From positions 18,757,809 to 18,821,808 of the forward strand of contig OX246749.1 in assembly GCA_945910005.1 (NCBI GenBank): a DNA stretch of 64,000 nt. The letters run 5' to 3'. Under the pieces are notes generated by a model. It saw nothing but the letters and a program-made list of their open reading frames with translations. It was not told the DNA's origin and did not search any database. Positions 55,266 to 64,000 of the stretch are shown here, in pieces. Made by a program: the position numbers and the translations under genes. The number at the start of each line of letters is the position of its first letter. Position 1 is the first letter of the stretch. The stretch is from Isoperla grammatica. Lineage: Eukaryota; Arthropoda; Insecta; Plecoptera; Perlodidae.

Positions 55266-55645
55266 ATTGATTGATTATTGGGGCTTAACGTCTCATATTT
55301 ATGCAACGATGGCTAATCGAGACGATGAGCGGGTGATAATGAAGATGAGAAAGATGATAATGAAGAATAAAGCCACATCCGAATCAGATCCATTGTACGT
55401 CGCGTGAGTTGTCATACGGGAGTCCAGTAAGGGAGGGCAGGGCCAAGTGGGAGGAGAAATATTCAATGGGACAGTGGGGGTAAAGGGGATTGGGATGTGG
55501 ACTGCACTTTGTCTGACTTCTCCTCCTCGACCAGTCCGGCTTGGGTGGCCCTACCAGAAGCATACGCTTCCGCCGGCATAGCTCTCGGGATCAACAAAGC
55601 ACGCAAACCTGCCCACCACGATAAGGTGGCAGTCCCTGGGCAGGC
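55266..55645 (-). mobile_element. SINE-like copy inside the MULE transposase
   Basis: Full-length head-type-A copy with a 10-bp target duplication, TGTTGATTTG, at 55256-55265 and 55646-55655. Excision rejoins the IVDLLTGFI frame exactly. Confidence 0.92.
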
Positions 55646-56091
55646 TGTTGATTTGCTGACTGGCTTCATCATCGACTATGTTATCTTGTCAAAGTTCGGC
55701 TAGTGTTGTGCCTTATCAAAGAAAAAACTTCAAGAAAACACTCCTGAATTTGCCATTTGGAAAGCAAATCATTTGTCAGAATGCCAGGCTAACTATCATG
55801 GGTCATCCCTCTCCTGCAATGGAGGTAAATGCAGCAGATATTTTGTGGAAGAGATTTGAGGTACACAAAATGCGATACACAACCCTCCTCTCTGATGGAG
55901 ATGGAAAAACTTTCTACCATCTGGTTAAAAGCGAAGTGTATAGCCCAGATGTAATTCAATTCAATTCAATTGTTTTTACTAAAAAAAAAACTACATAAAG
56001 AAGAATGCATAAACAATGTAGAACCATGTAGGTTAACGCCTTGGTACTGCGTTACGTACTATTGTAAAGTCGCCAAAAGCGTGTTGCGTTA

Positions 56092-56384
56092 GGGTTGATT
56101 GATATTTGGGCTTAACGTCTCATATTTATGCAACGAGGCTAATCGAGACAATGAGTGGGTGATATATGAAGATGAAATATGGGTCTGTTTGGAGGAAAGG
56201 GGCAAGTAGGAGGGAGCGTGAGGAAAGGGGATTGGGGTGTGGACTGCACTTCGTCTGACTTCTCCTCGACCAGTCCGGCTAGGGTGGCCCTATTAGAAGC
56301 ATATGCTTCCGCCGGCATAGCTCTCGGGATCAACAAAGCACGCAAACCTGCCCACCACGATAAGGTAGCAGTCCCATGGCAGGT
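56092..56384 (-). mobile_element. Second SINE-like copy inside the MULE transposase
   Basis: Short-body subtype with an 11-bp target duplication, GTGTTGCGTTA, at 56081-56091 and 56385-56395. Confidence 0.92.
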
Positions 56385-56746
56385 GTGTTGCGTTACACTT
56401 GGCGGTAAATCATATGGCAGCCTGAAGGATACCACGATAACCAAATTGATGAACTACTACCACAATACAATCAGCCGCAAAAAAGACGACGTTGCTAAGA
56501 TGAAGACGGCCATCTTTGCAACAGACCCAGGCAATGTCAACAGACGAGAAATCACAGCACCAAAAATGCCCAGCCGGTGCCGCTTCCTGGTGTTTCTATC
56601 AGCGAGCGGTAGCGAAGGGAGAAAAACCGGAAGCACACAGTACCAACATTAGTACTCCCCCATCTCAAACTACTGTGCGAGCAATAATGCCAGTGTGTTA
56701 GCAAGATGTCAGGACGTTAAGATGTCACCGACAGTGCAACGAGAAA

Positions 56747-57056
56747 ATGGCGTCGAAGCGTAAATGTTCTCCTGATCGTTCCAACTATTATCAACGTTAT
56801 AAAACGGAGTGGGAAAGTGAATTTATGTGGATTAAACGACGGTCGAATGATACCACGGTGGTTTGCAAGCTGTGCAACAGTGATCTCCCTGTGGGAAAGG
56901 GAGGTAAGAAGACCGCACACACAGACCTTGCCTATCAACCGAAATGCTCAACTCCCTGCTGCACATCAAGTCAAGGAAAGATGACGGGGAATTTTCTCCA
57001 TGTGATGTGATGCGCAACAGAGCAAAGCATGTGAAAAAGAAGGCCTAGACCTATCG
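56747..57056 (+). pseudogene. BED-type zinc-finger protein fragment
   Basis: ATG at 56747 opens MASKRKCSPDRSNYYQRY followed by EWESEFMWIKR and VVCKLCNSDLPVGKGGK. This is the C..C half of a BED/TTF-type finger preceded by the aromatic W..EF.WIK motif, as in hAT transposases and derived host proteins. The frame shifts near 56915 before the His pair, so the finger is not complete in one frame. No hAT catalytic domain follows. Confidence 0.55.
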
Positions 57057-57140
57057 TATGTGTAAAAGGTATGTTTTTTAAATATTCGACTTGCCGAGAC
57101 CGATTAAAAATGTAAATTTCAAATTTATTGATATTTTCAG

Positions 57141-58470
57141 GATATTTGACCGACTCAAACAGGATTTAAATTTTGTCCCTGGTGGCAGGCCTGGTCTAGA
57201 CCTTCGTACATCAGCAAATAATAACAATGAATGTTCACCTGCCTCCAAAAGTGTAAAAACACTTGGTAAGGCTGTGGCCAAATTACGCAGGGCACTGCCA
57301 AATTCCCCGAGAAAAGAAAAGTGCGTAGTAAGGAAACTGTTCCATTCTACTGTCGGACAACCACAACCCAATGATGAATGAACGACAGCTTCATCAAGCA
57401 TGCATGGTTTGCCAGGAGAAACCTTGACTTTGGTTAAAGAATTCTATGAACGGGATGATTTCAGTAGCCAGGCACCTGGTTTGATTGATTATTTGGGCTT
57501 AACGTCTCATATTTTTGCAACGAGGCTAATCGAGACAATGAGTGGGTGATATATGAAGATGAAATAGGGGGCTGTTTGGAGCAAAGGGGACAATTGAGGG
57601 TGGGGGGGGGGGGGGTGGAAAGGGGAAGGGGGAGGAAAGGGGATTGTGGTGTGGACTGCATTTCGTCTGACTCTTCCTCCTCGACCAGTCCGGCTAGGGT
57701 GACCCTACCAGAAGCATACGATTCCGCCGGCATAGCTCTCGGGATCATCAAAGCACACAAACCTGCCCACCACGATAAGGTAGCAGTCCTTGGGCAGGTG
57801 GCACCTGGTTTAAAACATTTTGTAACTGTCCGGGCTGAATGGCATTTTTCTGCCACATGTGCATGTGATGGTGATGGCGGTACAGTGAAGAGGGTTGCTG
57901 CAAGAGCCAGTCTTCAAAACCGTATGAAGACCAGCTAATGACACCTCAACAGTTGTTCAAGTACATCCGTTGTGTTTTAGAGTATTGTACAACCGAGGAC
58001 CGCGATGCGCACGCCAAGTTTAAGAGCGTTGCAGTAAGGCGTGCACAATTACTGGCACGCAACAACTACTACATGGTTTTGTACCAATCTCTAACCTCAA
58101 GGTAGCTACCAAAGTGTATTCACTCTTCGATTAGGTGAAAGAAGAACTTGTTTCTGAGCTGGAAGAAGAACTTACAGTGTTAGATGGGGAAGAAGAACTA
58201 AGCTTGATAAACATCAATGGTTATGTCACAAGTGCTTATGATGGCAAGTGGTATTCAGCATGTGTTCTTTCAGTAGACAGCATCAATAAAGAAGTAACAT
58301 AAGCTTCCTCCGTCCTCCTGCACCATTTCATTCATGTGCATACCCAACACCTGAAGATAAACTCAGTGTGCTATTCGCTGACATCTTAACACGAATAAAC
58401 CCTACCACAGTTACTGGCCGCTCATATTCCATCAACAAACATGAAGCTTAACTGGCAGATCATGAGCTTT
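57141..58470 (+). pseudogene. Unclassified transposon-derived gene, degraded and split by a SINE
   Basis: After ATTTTCAG the first part reads KTLGKAVAKLRRALPNSPRKEK, then LTLVKEFYERDDFSSQAPG up to the SINE. After it come EWHFSATCACDGDGGTVKRVAARASLQ, a frameshift, TPQQLFKYI, then INGYVTSAYDGKWYSACVLSV and TTVTGRSYSINKHE. This set (ALP.SP.K; FY.RDD.S.QAPG; CDG.GG..KR..ARASLQ; Y..WY.G.V; TGR.Y.....) occurs in large multicopy invertebrate proteins of unknown function that I take to be transposon-encoded. Several parts are missing and frames change repeatedly. Confidence 0.55.
57483..57799 (-). mobile_element. SINE-like copy with poly-G run
   Basis: Short-body subtype with a 12-bp target duplication, GGCACCTGGTTT, at 57471-57482 and 57800-57811. 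It interrupts the QAPG block of the surrounding gene. Confidence 0.92.
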
Positions 58471-58752
58471 CATTGTATAAGAAGCTAAAAATGAATAATT
58501 ATGTAAGTTCTCATATATATTTCTTAGCTTTTAAATATTCTAAACACAAAAGTTGCAACACATTGTAAAAAGAGTAAAGAATGTTACTTTTTTGCATAAT
58601 TTTCTATACACTTGACACCAGTCAACTACCTTTTAGACTGTGATCCCAATGAGTGCCCACTTGAAATTTGGAACACTTCTTAAAAAACACTTCCATGTAT
58701 CTTATATAGTTTTTCAAAATTTAAAATGCAACAAGACAAGACAACAGACAAG

Positions 58753-59190
58753 ATGGCGTCGCAAGGTGTAGGATGGGAAATTTCGGTGTGTGCTATTTGC
58801 AAGTTAAACATTGGCAAACGTACGCAAAACAAGGTTGTGCCTCTAACTGTGGAGTAATAATTCATATGAAGTGTTTGGAACATCAGACAGGGACAAAATC
58901 GGTCGAAAAGGAAGGACGATTATTGTAGGGGAGAAGGCGAAAGTGCGGTTAAGGAAGACGGCCATGCCTCTACGGATGCTGGCCCAGGCCTAACCTCATC
59001 CAAGAAGAGCAAGGGACACAGTAATATGATGCTACCTGAAGCTAAAACCCATAAAATGCTTGAAGAAATACAAAGCTCACTATCCTTCCTAACATCCAAG
59101 TATGATGAACTGCTACAAAAAACAGTCTTGCAAACAAGGATAGAGGACCTCATTGACAAGGTGAAAGAGGTACAGTTGCTGAGGTACTGC
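58753..59190 (+). pseudogene. PHD-finger plus coiled-coil fragment, LINE ORF1-like
   Basis: ATG at 58753 starts MASQGVGWEISVCAICKLNIGKR. In shifted frames NCGVIIHMKCLEHQTGTKS follows, giving the C..C...C..H..C spacing of a PHD-like finger. Farther on MLEEIQSSLSFLTSKYDELLQK forms a coiled coil. PHD plus coiled coil is a known ORF1 plan in CR1-group LINEs. Multiple frameshifts, no ORF2. Confidence 0.45.
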
Positions 59191-59217
59191 CTGTTCTGTT
59201 TCTGTGTTCTAGCATAA

Positions 59218-60096
59218 ATATTAAATATTGGTTATGCATAATATGGGTTGTGTAGACCTTGAATTTTGGCTGCGAACCGAACCTTTAAGGGAAAATTTTG
59301 CAAGGTTAAAAGGACTCTAGGCCTACTTTGGGCATTGGAAATAAATACTAATTCATATAAATGCATGATGTAGCATGGTGCCTAACCACCAAACAACCAA
59401 ACCAAATTCATGTTAGGCTTTGTTTGAAGATGAACTGATACACTTGTTACATTTTAGACGGTAACAAAGCATGCTAAATTACAAGCGATGGAAGTAGGCG
59501 TTGGTTGTTATTCGTTGTTTGTTTACGTCAAAGCCCGTGTGAGTGTAAATAACATTTTTTATACAATCAATCTATCACGTTTACAAATATGTATATAATA
59601 CATTTGTGTTATTATTATTATTTTTATTACTAGGGAAACGCTGTGCTTTGCCAGATGATTTTTTTTCAATAAATCAAACAAATCATTTGCATATCATATT
59701 ATATTACTCTAACAAAAAAAAACTTAATAATAAACATATTTTTTTTTTTACAAGATGGCGGTGTAAGTTACAATCTTAGAGCTTGTGTACATTATATCTC
59801 GATATGTTAAACCCACTTCATCACCATATATATGTGTGCAATATTTTAATACATAACTTATTCGTTTCTTTATTGTACAGACCACTTACTTTGGAAGAAC
59901 GGGTGGTAGTATAGTGTGAAGGAGACTACCTGGAGCGTTCTAAAAATGTTACTGACTGCTGAAGTGTGCCTCGAGATCAACTGGCTTGGTCGAAATGGGA
60001 AGGTTTCTTTTAGAGATCTGAAGTTGAGGAGAATTGTGATGGAATAGCCACCAAATCATTACTTACTACCATTAGTGACGTCAGGATATTTTTTAT
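59218..60096. other. Unannotated AT-rich stretch
   Basis: Nothing recognised apart from poly-T and poly-A runs. Confidence 0.5.
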
Positions 60097-60157
60097 TGAT
60101 TGATTAATGGGGCTTAACGTCTGATATTTGTGCAACAATGGCTAATCGAGACGATGA
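60097..60157 (-). mobile_element. SINE-like tail fragment fused to the SET satellite
   Basis: The tail-proximal 61 bp of the family end at GAGACGATGA and join directly to SET-coding sequence. An ATG within it (60138) is in frame with the SET fragment (MANRDD + DSIDATDE). Confidence 0.85.
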
Positions 60158-61316
60158 CAGTATCGATGCAACGGACGAAAGCCCGTATTACGGTAGGTTG
60201 CTAAACCATGCGCGTAGGCAGCCAAACGTCTTGCCACGAGTACTCTCAGTAGAAGGAGTGTCTTTGGCTTACTTCACAGCCTCCAAGTATATTCCTGCAT
60301 GGGTTGAGCTCACCTGGGACTACGGTGAACACGACAAGGAAACGTGTTACGCCCTACCATGGCTGAAAGCCCGTATTACGGTAGGTTGCTAAACCATGCG
60401 CGTAGGCAGCCAAACGTCTTGCCACGAGTACTCTCAGTAGAAGGAGTGTCTTTGGCTTACTTCACAGCCTCCAAGTATATTCCTGCATGGGTTGAGCTCA
60501 CCTGGGACTACGGTGAACACGACAAGGAAACGTGTTACGCCCTACCATGGCTGAAAGCCCGTATTACGGTAGGTTGCTAAACCATGCGCGTAGGCAGCCA
60601 AACGTCTTGCCACGAGTACTCTCAGTAGACGGAGTGCCTTTGGCTTACTTCACAGCCTCCAAGTATATTCCTGCATGGGTTGAGCTCACCTGGGACTACG
60701 GTGAACACGACAAGGAAACGTGTTACGCCCTACCATGGCTGAAAGCCCGTATTACGGTAGGTTGCTAAACCATGCGCGTAGGCAGCCAAACGTCTTGCCA
60801 CGAGTACTCTCAGTAGAAGGAGTGTCTTTGGCTTACTTCACAGCCTCCAAGTATATTCCTGAAGGGGTTGAGCTCACCTGGGACTACGGTGAACACCACA
60901 AGGGTACGTGTTACGCCCTACCATGGCTGAAAGCCCGTATTACGGTAGGTTGCTAAACCATGCGCGTAGGCAGCCAAACGTCTTGCCACGAGTACTCTCA
61001 GTAGAAGGAGTGTCTTTGGCTTACTTCACAGCCTCCAAGTATATTCCTGCATGGGTTGAGCTCACCTGGGACTACGGTGAACACGACAAGGAAACGTGTT
61101 ACGCCCTACCATGGCTGAAAGCCCGTTTTACGGTAGGTTGCTAAACCATGCGCGTAGGCAGCCAAACGTCTTGCCACGAGTACTCTCAGTAGACGGAGTG
61201 TCTTTGGCTTACTTCACAGCCTCCAAGTATATTCCTGCAGGGGTTGAGCTCACATGGGACTACGGTGAACACGACAAGGAAACGTGTTACGCCCTACCAT
61301 GGCTGAAAGCCTAGAT
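60158..61316 (+). pseudogene. KMT5A/SETD8-like SET-domain C-terminus amplified in tandem
   Basis: The coding unit reads SIDATDES, GRLLNHARRQPNVLPR, VEGVSLAYFTASKYIP, GVELTWDYG and YALPWLKA. It matches the C-terminal SET region of KMT5A/SETD8-type H4K20 methyltransferases (CVDAT.E...GRLINHS...; IDGVP.L...A.RDI..GEEL.YDYG; HPWLK). The NH and DYG motifs that form the knot-like active site are present. Only the natural C-terminus is here; the N-terminal half is absent. Six 188-bp copies shift the frame, so each open frame ends in LPWLKARITVGC except the last, which ends PWLKA at TAG 61314-61316. Confidence 0.8.
60177..61304 (+). repeat. 188-bp satellite of SET-domain sequence (6 copies)
   Basis: Unit starts at 60177, 60365, 60553, 60741, 60929 and 61117, each beginning GAAAGCCCGT. 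GAAAGCC also occurs at the natural end (61305), so a 7-bp microhomology frames the unit. Units differ at only a few bases, indicating recent expansion. Confidence 0.96.
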
Positions 61317-61394
61317 GTAAGTACAAGGATCAATGAATCAATCAAACTTGTCCATACGAAACACAAATAGAATTAGTACATTCACGTAGGTCAA

Positions 61395-61535
61395 CAATAG
61401 CTAGCACGTCAGCAATAGCCAGCACGTCAGCAATAGCTAGCACGTCAGCAATAGCCAGCAAGTCAGCAATAGCCAGCACGTCAGCAATAGCTAGCACGCA
61501 GCAATAGCTAGCACGCAGCAATAGCTAGCACGCCA
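61395..61535. repeat. ~18-bp tandem array (AGCACGTCAGCAATAGCT)
   Basis: About eight units; some lack the GT of ACGTCAGC. Lies about 80 bp after the SET satellite. Confidence 0.9.
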
Positions 61536-61710
61536 GCCACAAATGAAACGTCAATGCTAACTTACATTCAAAAACGGTTTTATGCTGGATACTGAGATGT
61601 TTATAGTTGACAATGTAGACAAGCTTTAAGCTTCAGTTAATGGAACACCACGGAAGCGAACAAGCTGTGACATATGCTATTATGTACTGAAGTACATAAT
61701 ACAATTTCAG

Positions 61711-61913
61711 GTTCAGAGAAAAAATTCAAAGGCCCACAAGAAACTTCAGCAACACAACGCTTGGATGATTTAGCCTCGTTACAAGCCCAGCAAATTACAA
61801 TTTGGAAACATATTGAGGAATATGTTGCAAAGATTGCCACAGCACAATATCAACTGGTGGCAGAAGCACAGAAAATCGCCGCTGCAATCATTTATTTCCT
61901 TGATAAGAAATAA
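61711..61913 (+). CDS. C-terminal exon of an unknown protein
   Basis: Acceptor CAATTTCAG precedes a 67-codon open exon ending TAA. It encodes a Gln/Ala-rich helix (LDDLASLQAQQITIWKHIEEYVAKIA). Resembles the helical C-termini of Myb/SANT-like transposon accessory proteins, but no domain is certain. No upstream exon identified. Confidence 0.4.
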
Positions 61914-61942
61914 GTAAGTTAATACTAGATAATATAATGCAA

Positions 61943-62378
61943 TGATTGATTGATTGATATTTGGGCTTAATTAATTAATTAATTATTTGGGCTTACCGTC
62001 TTATATTTATGCAACTTGGCTAATGAAGACGATGAGTGAGTGATAATGAAGATGAAATTGGGGGCTGTAACATGATAGATGGATAAATGGGGTTTAACGT
62101 CTCATATTTTTGCAACAAAGGCTAATCGAGACGATAAGCGGGCGATAATGAAGATGAGAAAGATGATGAAGAATAAAGCCACATCCGAATCAGATCTATT
62201 GTACATCGCGTGGGTCGTCATACGGGAGTCCAGCACGGGTGGGCAGAGCCAAGTGGGAGGAGAAATATTCAGTGGGACAGTGGGGGGGGGGGGGGGGGGG
62301 GGAAGGGACAAGGTCTCCTTTTGTCGCTTCTTACGACTAGCAGAGTCACTCTGGGCCTATTCTTCCCGGGCCCAGACG
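61943..62378 (-). mobile_element. SINE-like cluster: two fragments plus type-B copy
   Basis: A short tail piece, a (TTAA)n-like junction and a second tail-proximal fragment (to about 62070) are followed by a type-B copy at about 62076-62378 with a run of about 18 G. Confidence 0.8.
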
Positions 62379-62825
62379 AGAACACTTTCATTTGAACAAC
62401 TCACTCAGTCATATGACTGATTTTCAGTTGGCAAATGGAATTTAAAGTGACTAAGTCAACCCTGTGGGCTCCGAACACCATCGACTATTGAGCGAGACCC
62501 ACCAAATAGCGATATTTAAAATTATGAAATATGTAAATTAGTGGTTGAACAGTGCAAACACCTGCGGGCAAATGCCAGAATCGACGTCTGATTCAGAACA
62601 ACTTTGAATTTTTTAAGTGCTTCCATCGACGATTTTTAAAACAAAATTTGGAAAAAAGTAAACCCACTTTCTCGGGCTCTCTCTCTCTCTCTGTCTCTCA
62701 AAAGATCACAGTGGGCTATAGTCATATCTATCGGGAATATACGCCTGACTTGAGTGAAACATAGAGCGTGGGTAAAACTGTAAGTAGTGAACTATATTAT
62801 TTCATACAAAACAACAAGTGAGGTT

Positions 62826-63885
62826 ATGGGTAGGAATGAGAACAACGCTACGCCGATTGCGTCATCAAGCCGGAAGCAGAGCGTCAGAAGCAAAAGCCCA
62901 CGCACCCTAGCAAAGAAAGCGCCTACTACTCGTGGTCGCGAGAACGTGGCCACAGCGGAGGGTTCGTCTGCGCGAGAGATAGGGAGCGCGCGAGATCTTA
63001 CGCGGGAGACCCGATGCGGACATCCTGGTGGCCCACGCAGACTAACAAAAAGTGAGCCTACTACTCGTGGTCGTGACAACGAGGCCACAGTGGAGGGATT
63101 GTCTGCGCGAGAGATAGGGAGCGCGCGAGAGCTTACGCGGGAGGCCCGAAGCGCACATCCTGGTGGCCCACGCAGCCTAACAAAGAGTGAGCCTACTACT
63201 CGTGGTCGTGACAACGAGACCGCAGCGGAGGGGTTGAGTGGACTCTCCAGAGATGGCGTACAAGACCTGGTACGAGAAGTCGTGGCAGAGATCTTCAGGC
63301 AACCAGATGCCCTGGGCGGTCTCGTCGACAGTCGACACCATCGTTGAGCGCACATTGAACAAGATCACCGAGACTTTAGATGAACACAGGAGAAAAGTAG
63401 AGATCCTTGAAGAGAAAATCGCTGACCAAGAGGAGGAAATTAACAATTTAAGGTTTCAAGTAGAGACGCGAAATGACGAATTGGAGCAATAACAACATTA
63501 GGATTTTTGGCGTTCAGGAAACCCCAGGCTAAGACACTGACGAGATTGCCTTAAATATGACAAGGGAAATTAATGTTACAATCACTAAGGACGACATAGA
63601 CAGGTCCCATCGGGTTGGAAGAAAGGCGGTAGACCACGCTTAATCATTGTTTTTAAGTTTGGTTCTTACCGAAACAAAGCGGCAATGTTAACCTCCAAAC
63701 GTGCGCTGAAAGGCACAGGAACAACCATAAGGGAGGACCTTACCGCCCGCAGACTTCAAGTCCTACGAGCTGCAATTGAAAAGTTCGGCGTTCAGAATGT
63801 GTGGACCATAGATGGAGCAATCATCGTACGCCGAGGCGATGGGCGACACCGCGTATCAGACATGGCCCAACTGGCTGACATTTGA
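62826..63885 (+). pseudogene. LINE ORF1 (coiled-coil/RRM/CTD type), frameshifted
   Basis: ATG at 62826 opens a Ser/Arg-rich N-terminus with a 45-residue in-frame repeat (TTRGR...EG.SAREIGSAR.LTRE...HPGGPR.LTKSEP). The frame changes near 63310 into a coiled coil (KVEILEEKIADQEEEINNL). Further frames give NNIRIFGVQETP, DDIDRSHRVGRKA and FGSYRNKAAMLTSKRALKGT...REDLTARR, then VQNVWTIDGAIIV. This is the RRM plus C-terminal domain plan of L1-like/endonuclease-reverse-transcriptase ORF1 proteins. It ends at TGA 63883-63885. ORF2 would lie beyond the window. Confidence 0.75.
62922..63235 (+). repeat. 135-bp in-frame tandem repeat in LINE ORF1
   Basis: CCTACTACTCGTGGTCG starts at 62922, 63057 and 63192. 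The 135-bp period keeps the reading frame, unlike the three exon-born satellites elsewhere in the window. Confidence 0.92.
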
Positions 63886-64000
63886 CGCTAAAATAACTAC
63901 CCGCTAGTGTAAATAACTTTCGTTAACCTCAGAAACCATAGATGGACACAAAGAGCCTGACTCATTAATTCATTGAGCCTGATTAATCAATTCATAGTTA
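63886..64000. other. Window end
   Basis: Nothing recognised; an ATTCATTGAGCCTGATTAAT-like short repeat near 63966-63994. Confidence 0.4.

Larger units (their letters stand above)
54584..56690 (+). pseudogene. Mutator-like (MULE) transposase pseudogene with two SINE insertions
   Basis: Blocks in order: YLLDNLDCLSVFCQ, a Cys-rich N-terminal region (CTFCG, NDCG), VNKRTVW...AMGKGYSAIEQF, SMTEIRAKVR, DIIEIEVSFDGSWHTGE (first catalytic Asp), DLLTGFIIDYVILSKF (across the SINE), NHLSECQANYHGSS, MRYTTLLSDGDGKTFYHL (second Asp), LGGK...GSLKDTTITKLMNYY, and DEK..HQKCPAG..SWCFYQRA. This is the Mutator-like transposase domain of animal MULEs. Frameshifts occur near 54775, 54852, 55735, 55820 and 56525. 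SINEs sit at 55266 and 56092, and a (TTCAA)n tract with an unrelated piece lies at 55955-56000. Confidence 0.82.

Overview
The window is eukaryotic nuclear DNA: coding sequence is split by GT-AG introns, non-coding DNA is AT-rich, and nearly everything recognisable is transposon-derived. A tRNA-less SINE-like family present in about two dozen copies has a head with the CGTAAGAGGCGAC-type core and a (GATT)n tail that I associate with molluscan SINEs, so a lophotrochozoan, most likely a mollusc, is my best guess (inference, modest confidence). I see no intact host housekeeping gene. The one host-like piece is a KMT5A/SETD8-type SET-domain fragment that has become a tandem repeat.

Layout. 0-5.5 kb: SINE copies in unannotatable DNA. 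5.6-10.6 kb: small foldback elements, a HARBI1-like transposase gene with a 44-bp minisatellite grown inside its exon, a deleted Harbinger element carrying a MADF exon, and DUF4806-associated exons. 10.9-11.3 kb: a degenerate ~20-bp array. 12.9-15.0 kb: a broken piggyBac transposase whose C-terminal zinc finger has become a 52-bp satellite. 15.07-23.38 kb: a DNA transposon with 32-bp terminal inverted repeats encoding a multi-exon DUF7869-like protein. It is interrupted by a SINE and by a young full-length Ty3/Gypsy element (213/210-bp LTRs, 5-bp target duplication, one open Gag-Pol frame). 24.04-36.27 kb: a probable 12.2-kb non-autonomous element with ~0.65-kb tandem-repeat inverted ends, a 9-bp flanking direct repeat and no genes; it holds five copies of a ~0.6-kb repeat. 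36.8-44.5 kb: SINE cluster with fragments of HARBI1, YqaJ nuclease, a peptidase-like gene and a P-element transposase. 44.6-49.04 kb: a complete Jockey-like LINE with both ORFs open and a 13-bp target duplication. 50.4-58.5 kb: decayed transposon genes (DUF4806, Copia integrase, DUF7869-like, MULE, BED-type finger and others), several cut by SINEs. 60.2-61.3 kb: the SET-domain satellite. 62.8-63.9 kb: a broken LINE ORF1.

Three patterns stand out. First, all transposon coding remnants I recognise lie on the + strand, while all SINE-like copies lie the other way; such polarity is seen in uni-strand piRNA clusters and in large introns. Second, three separate satellites (44, 52 and 188 bp) arose from coding exons. 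Third, the DUF7869-like gene sits between inverted repeats with a 3-bp target duplication, so it is a candidate transposase of a DNA transposon group I cannot match to a named superfamily. Nesting gives relative ages: the DUF7869 transposon was later hit by the SINE and the Gypsy element, and the piggyBac satellite was later hit by a SINE.
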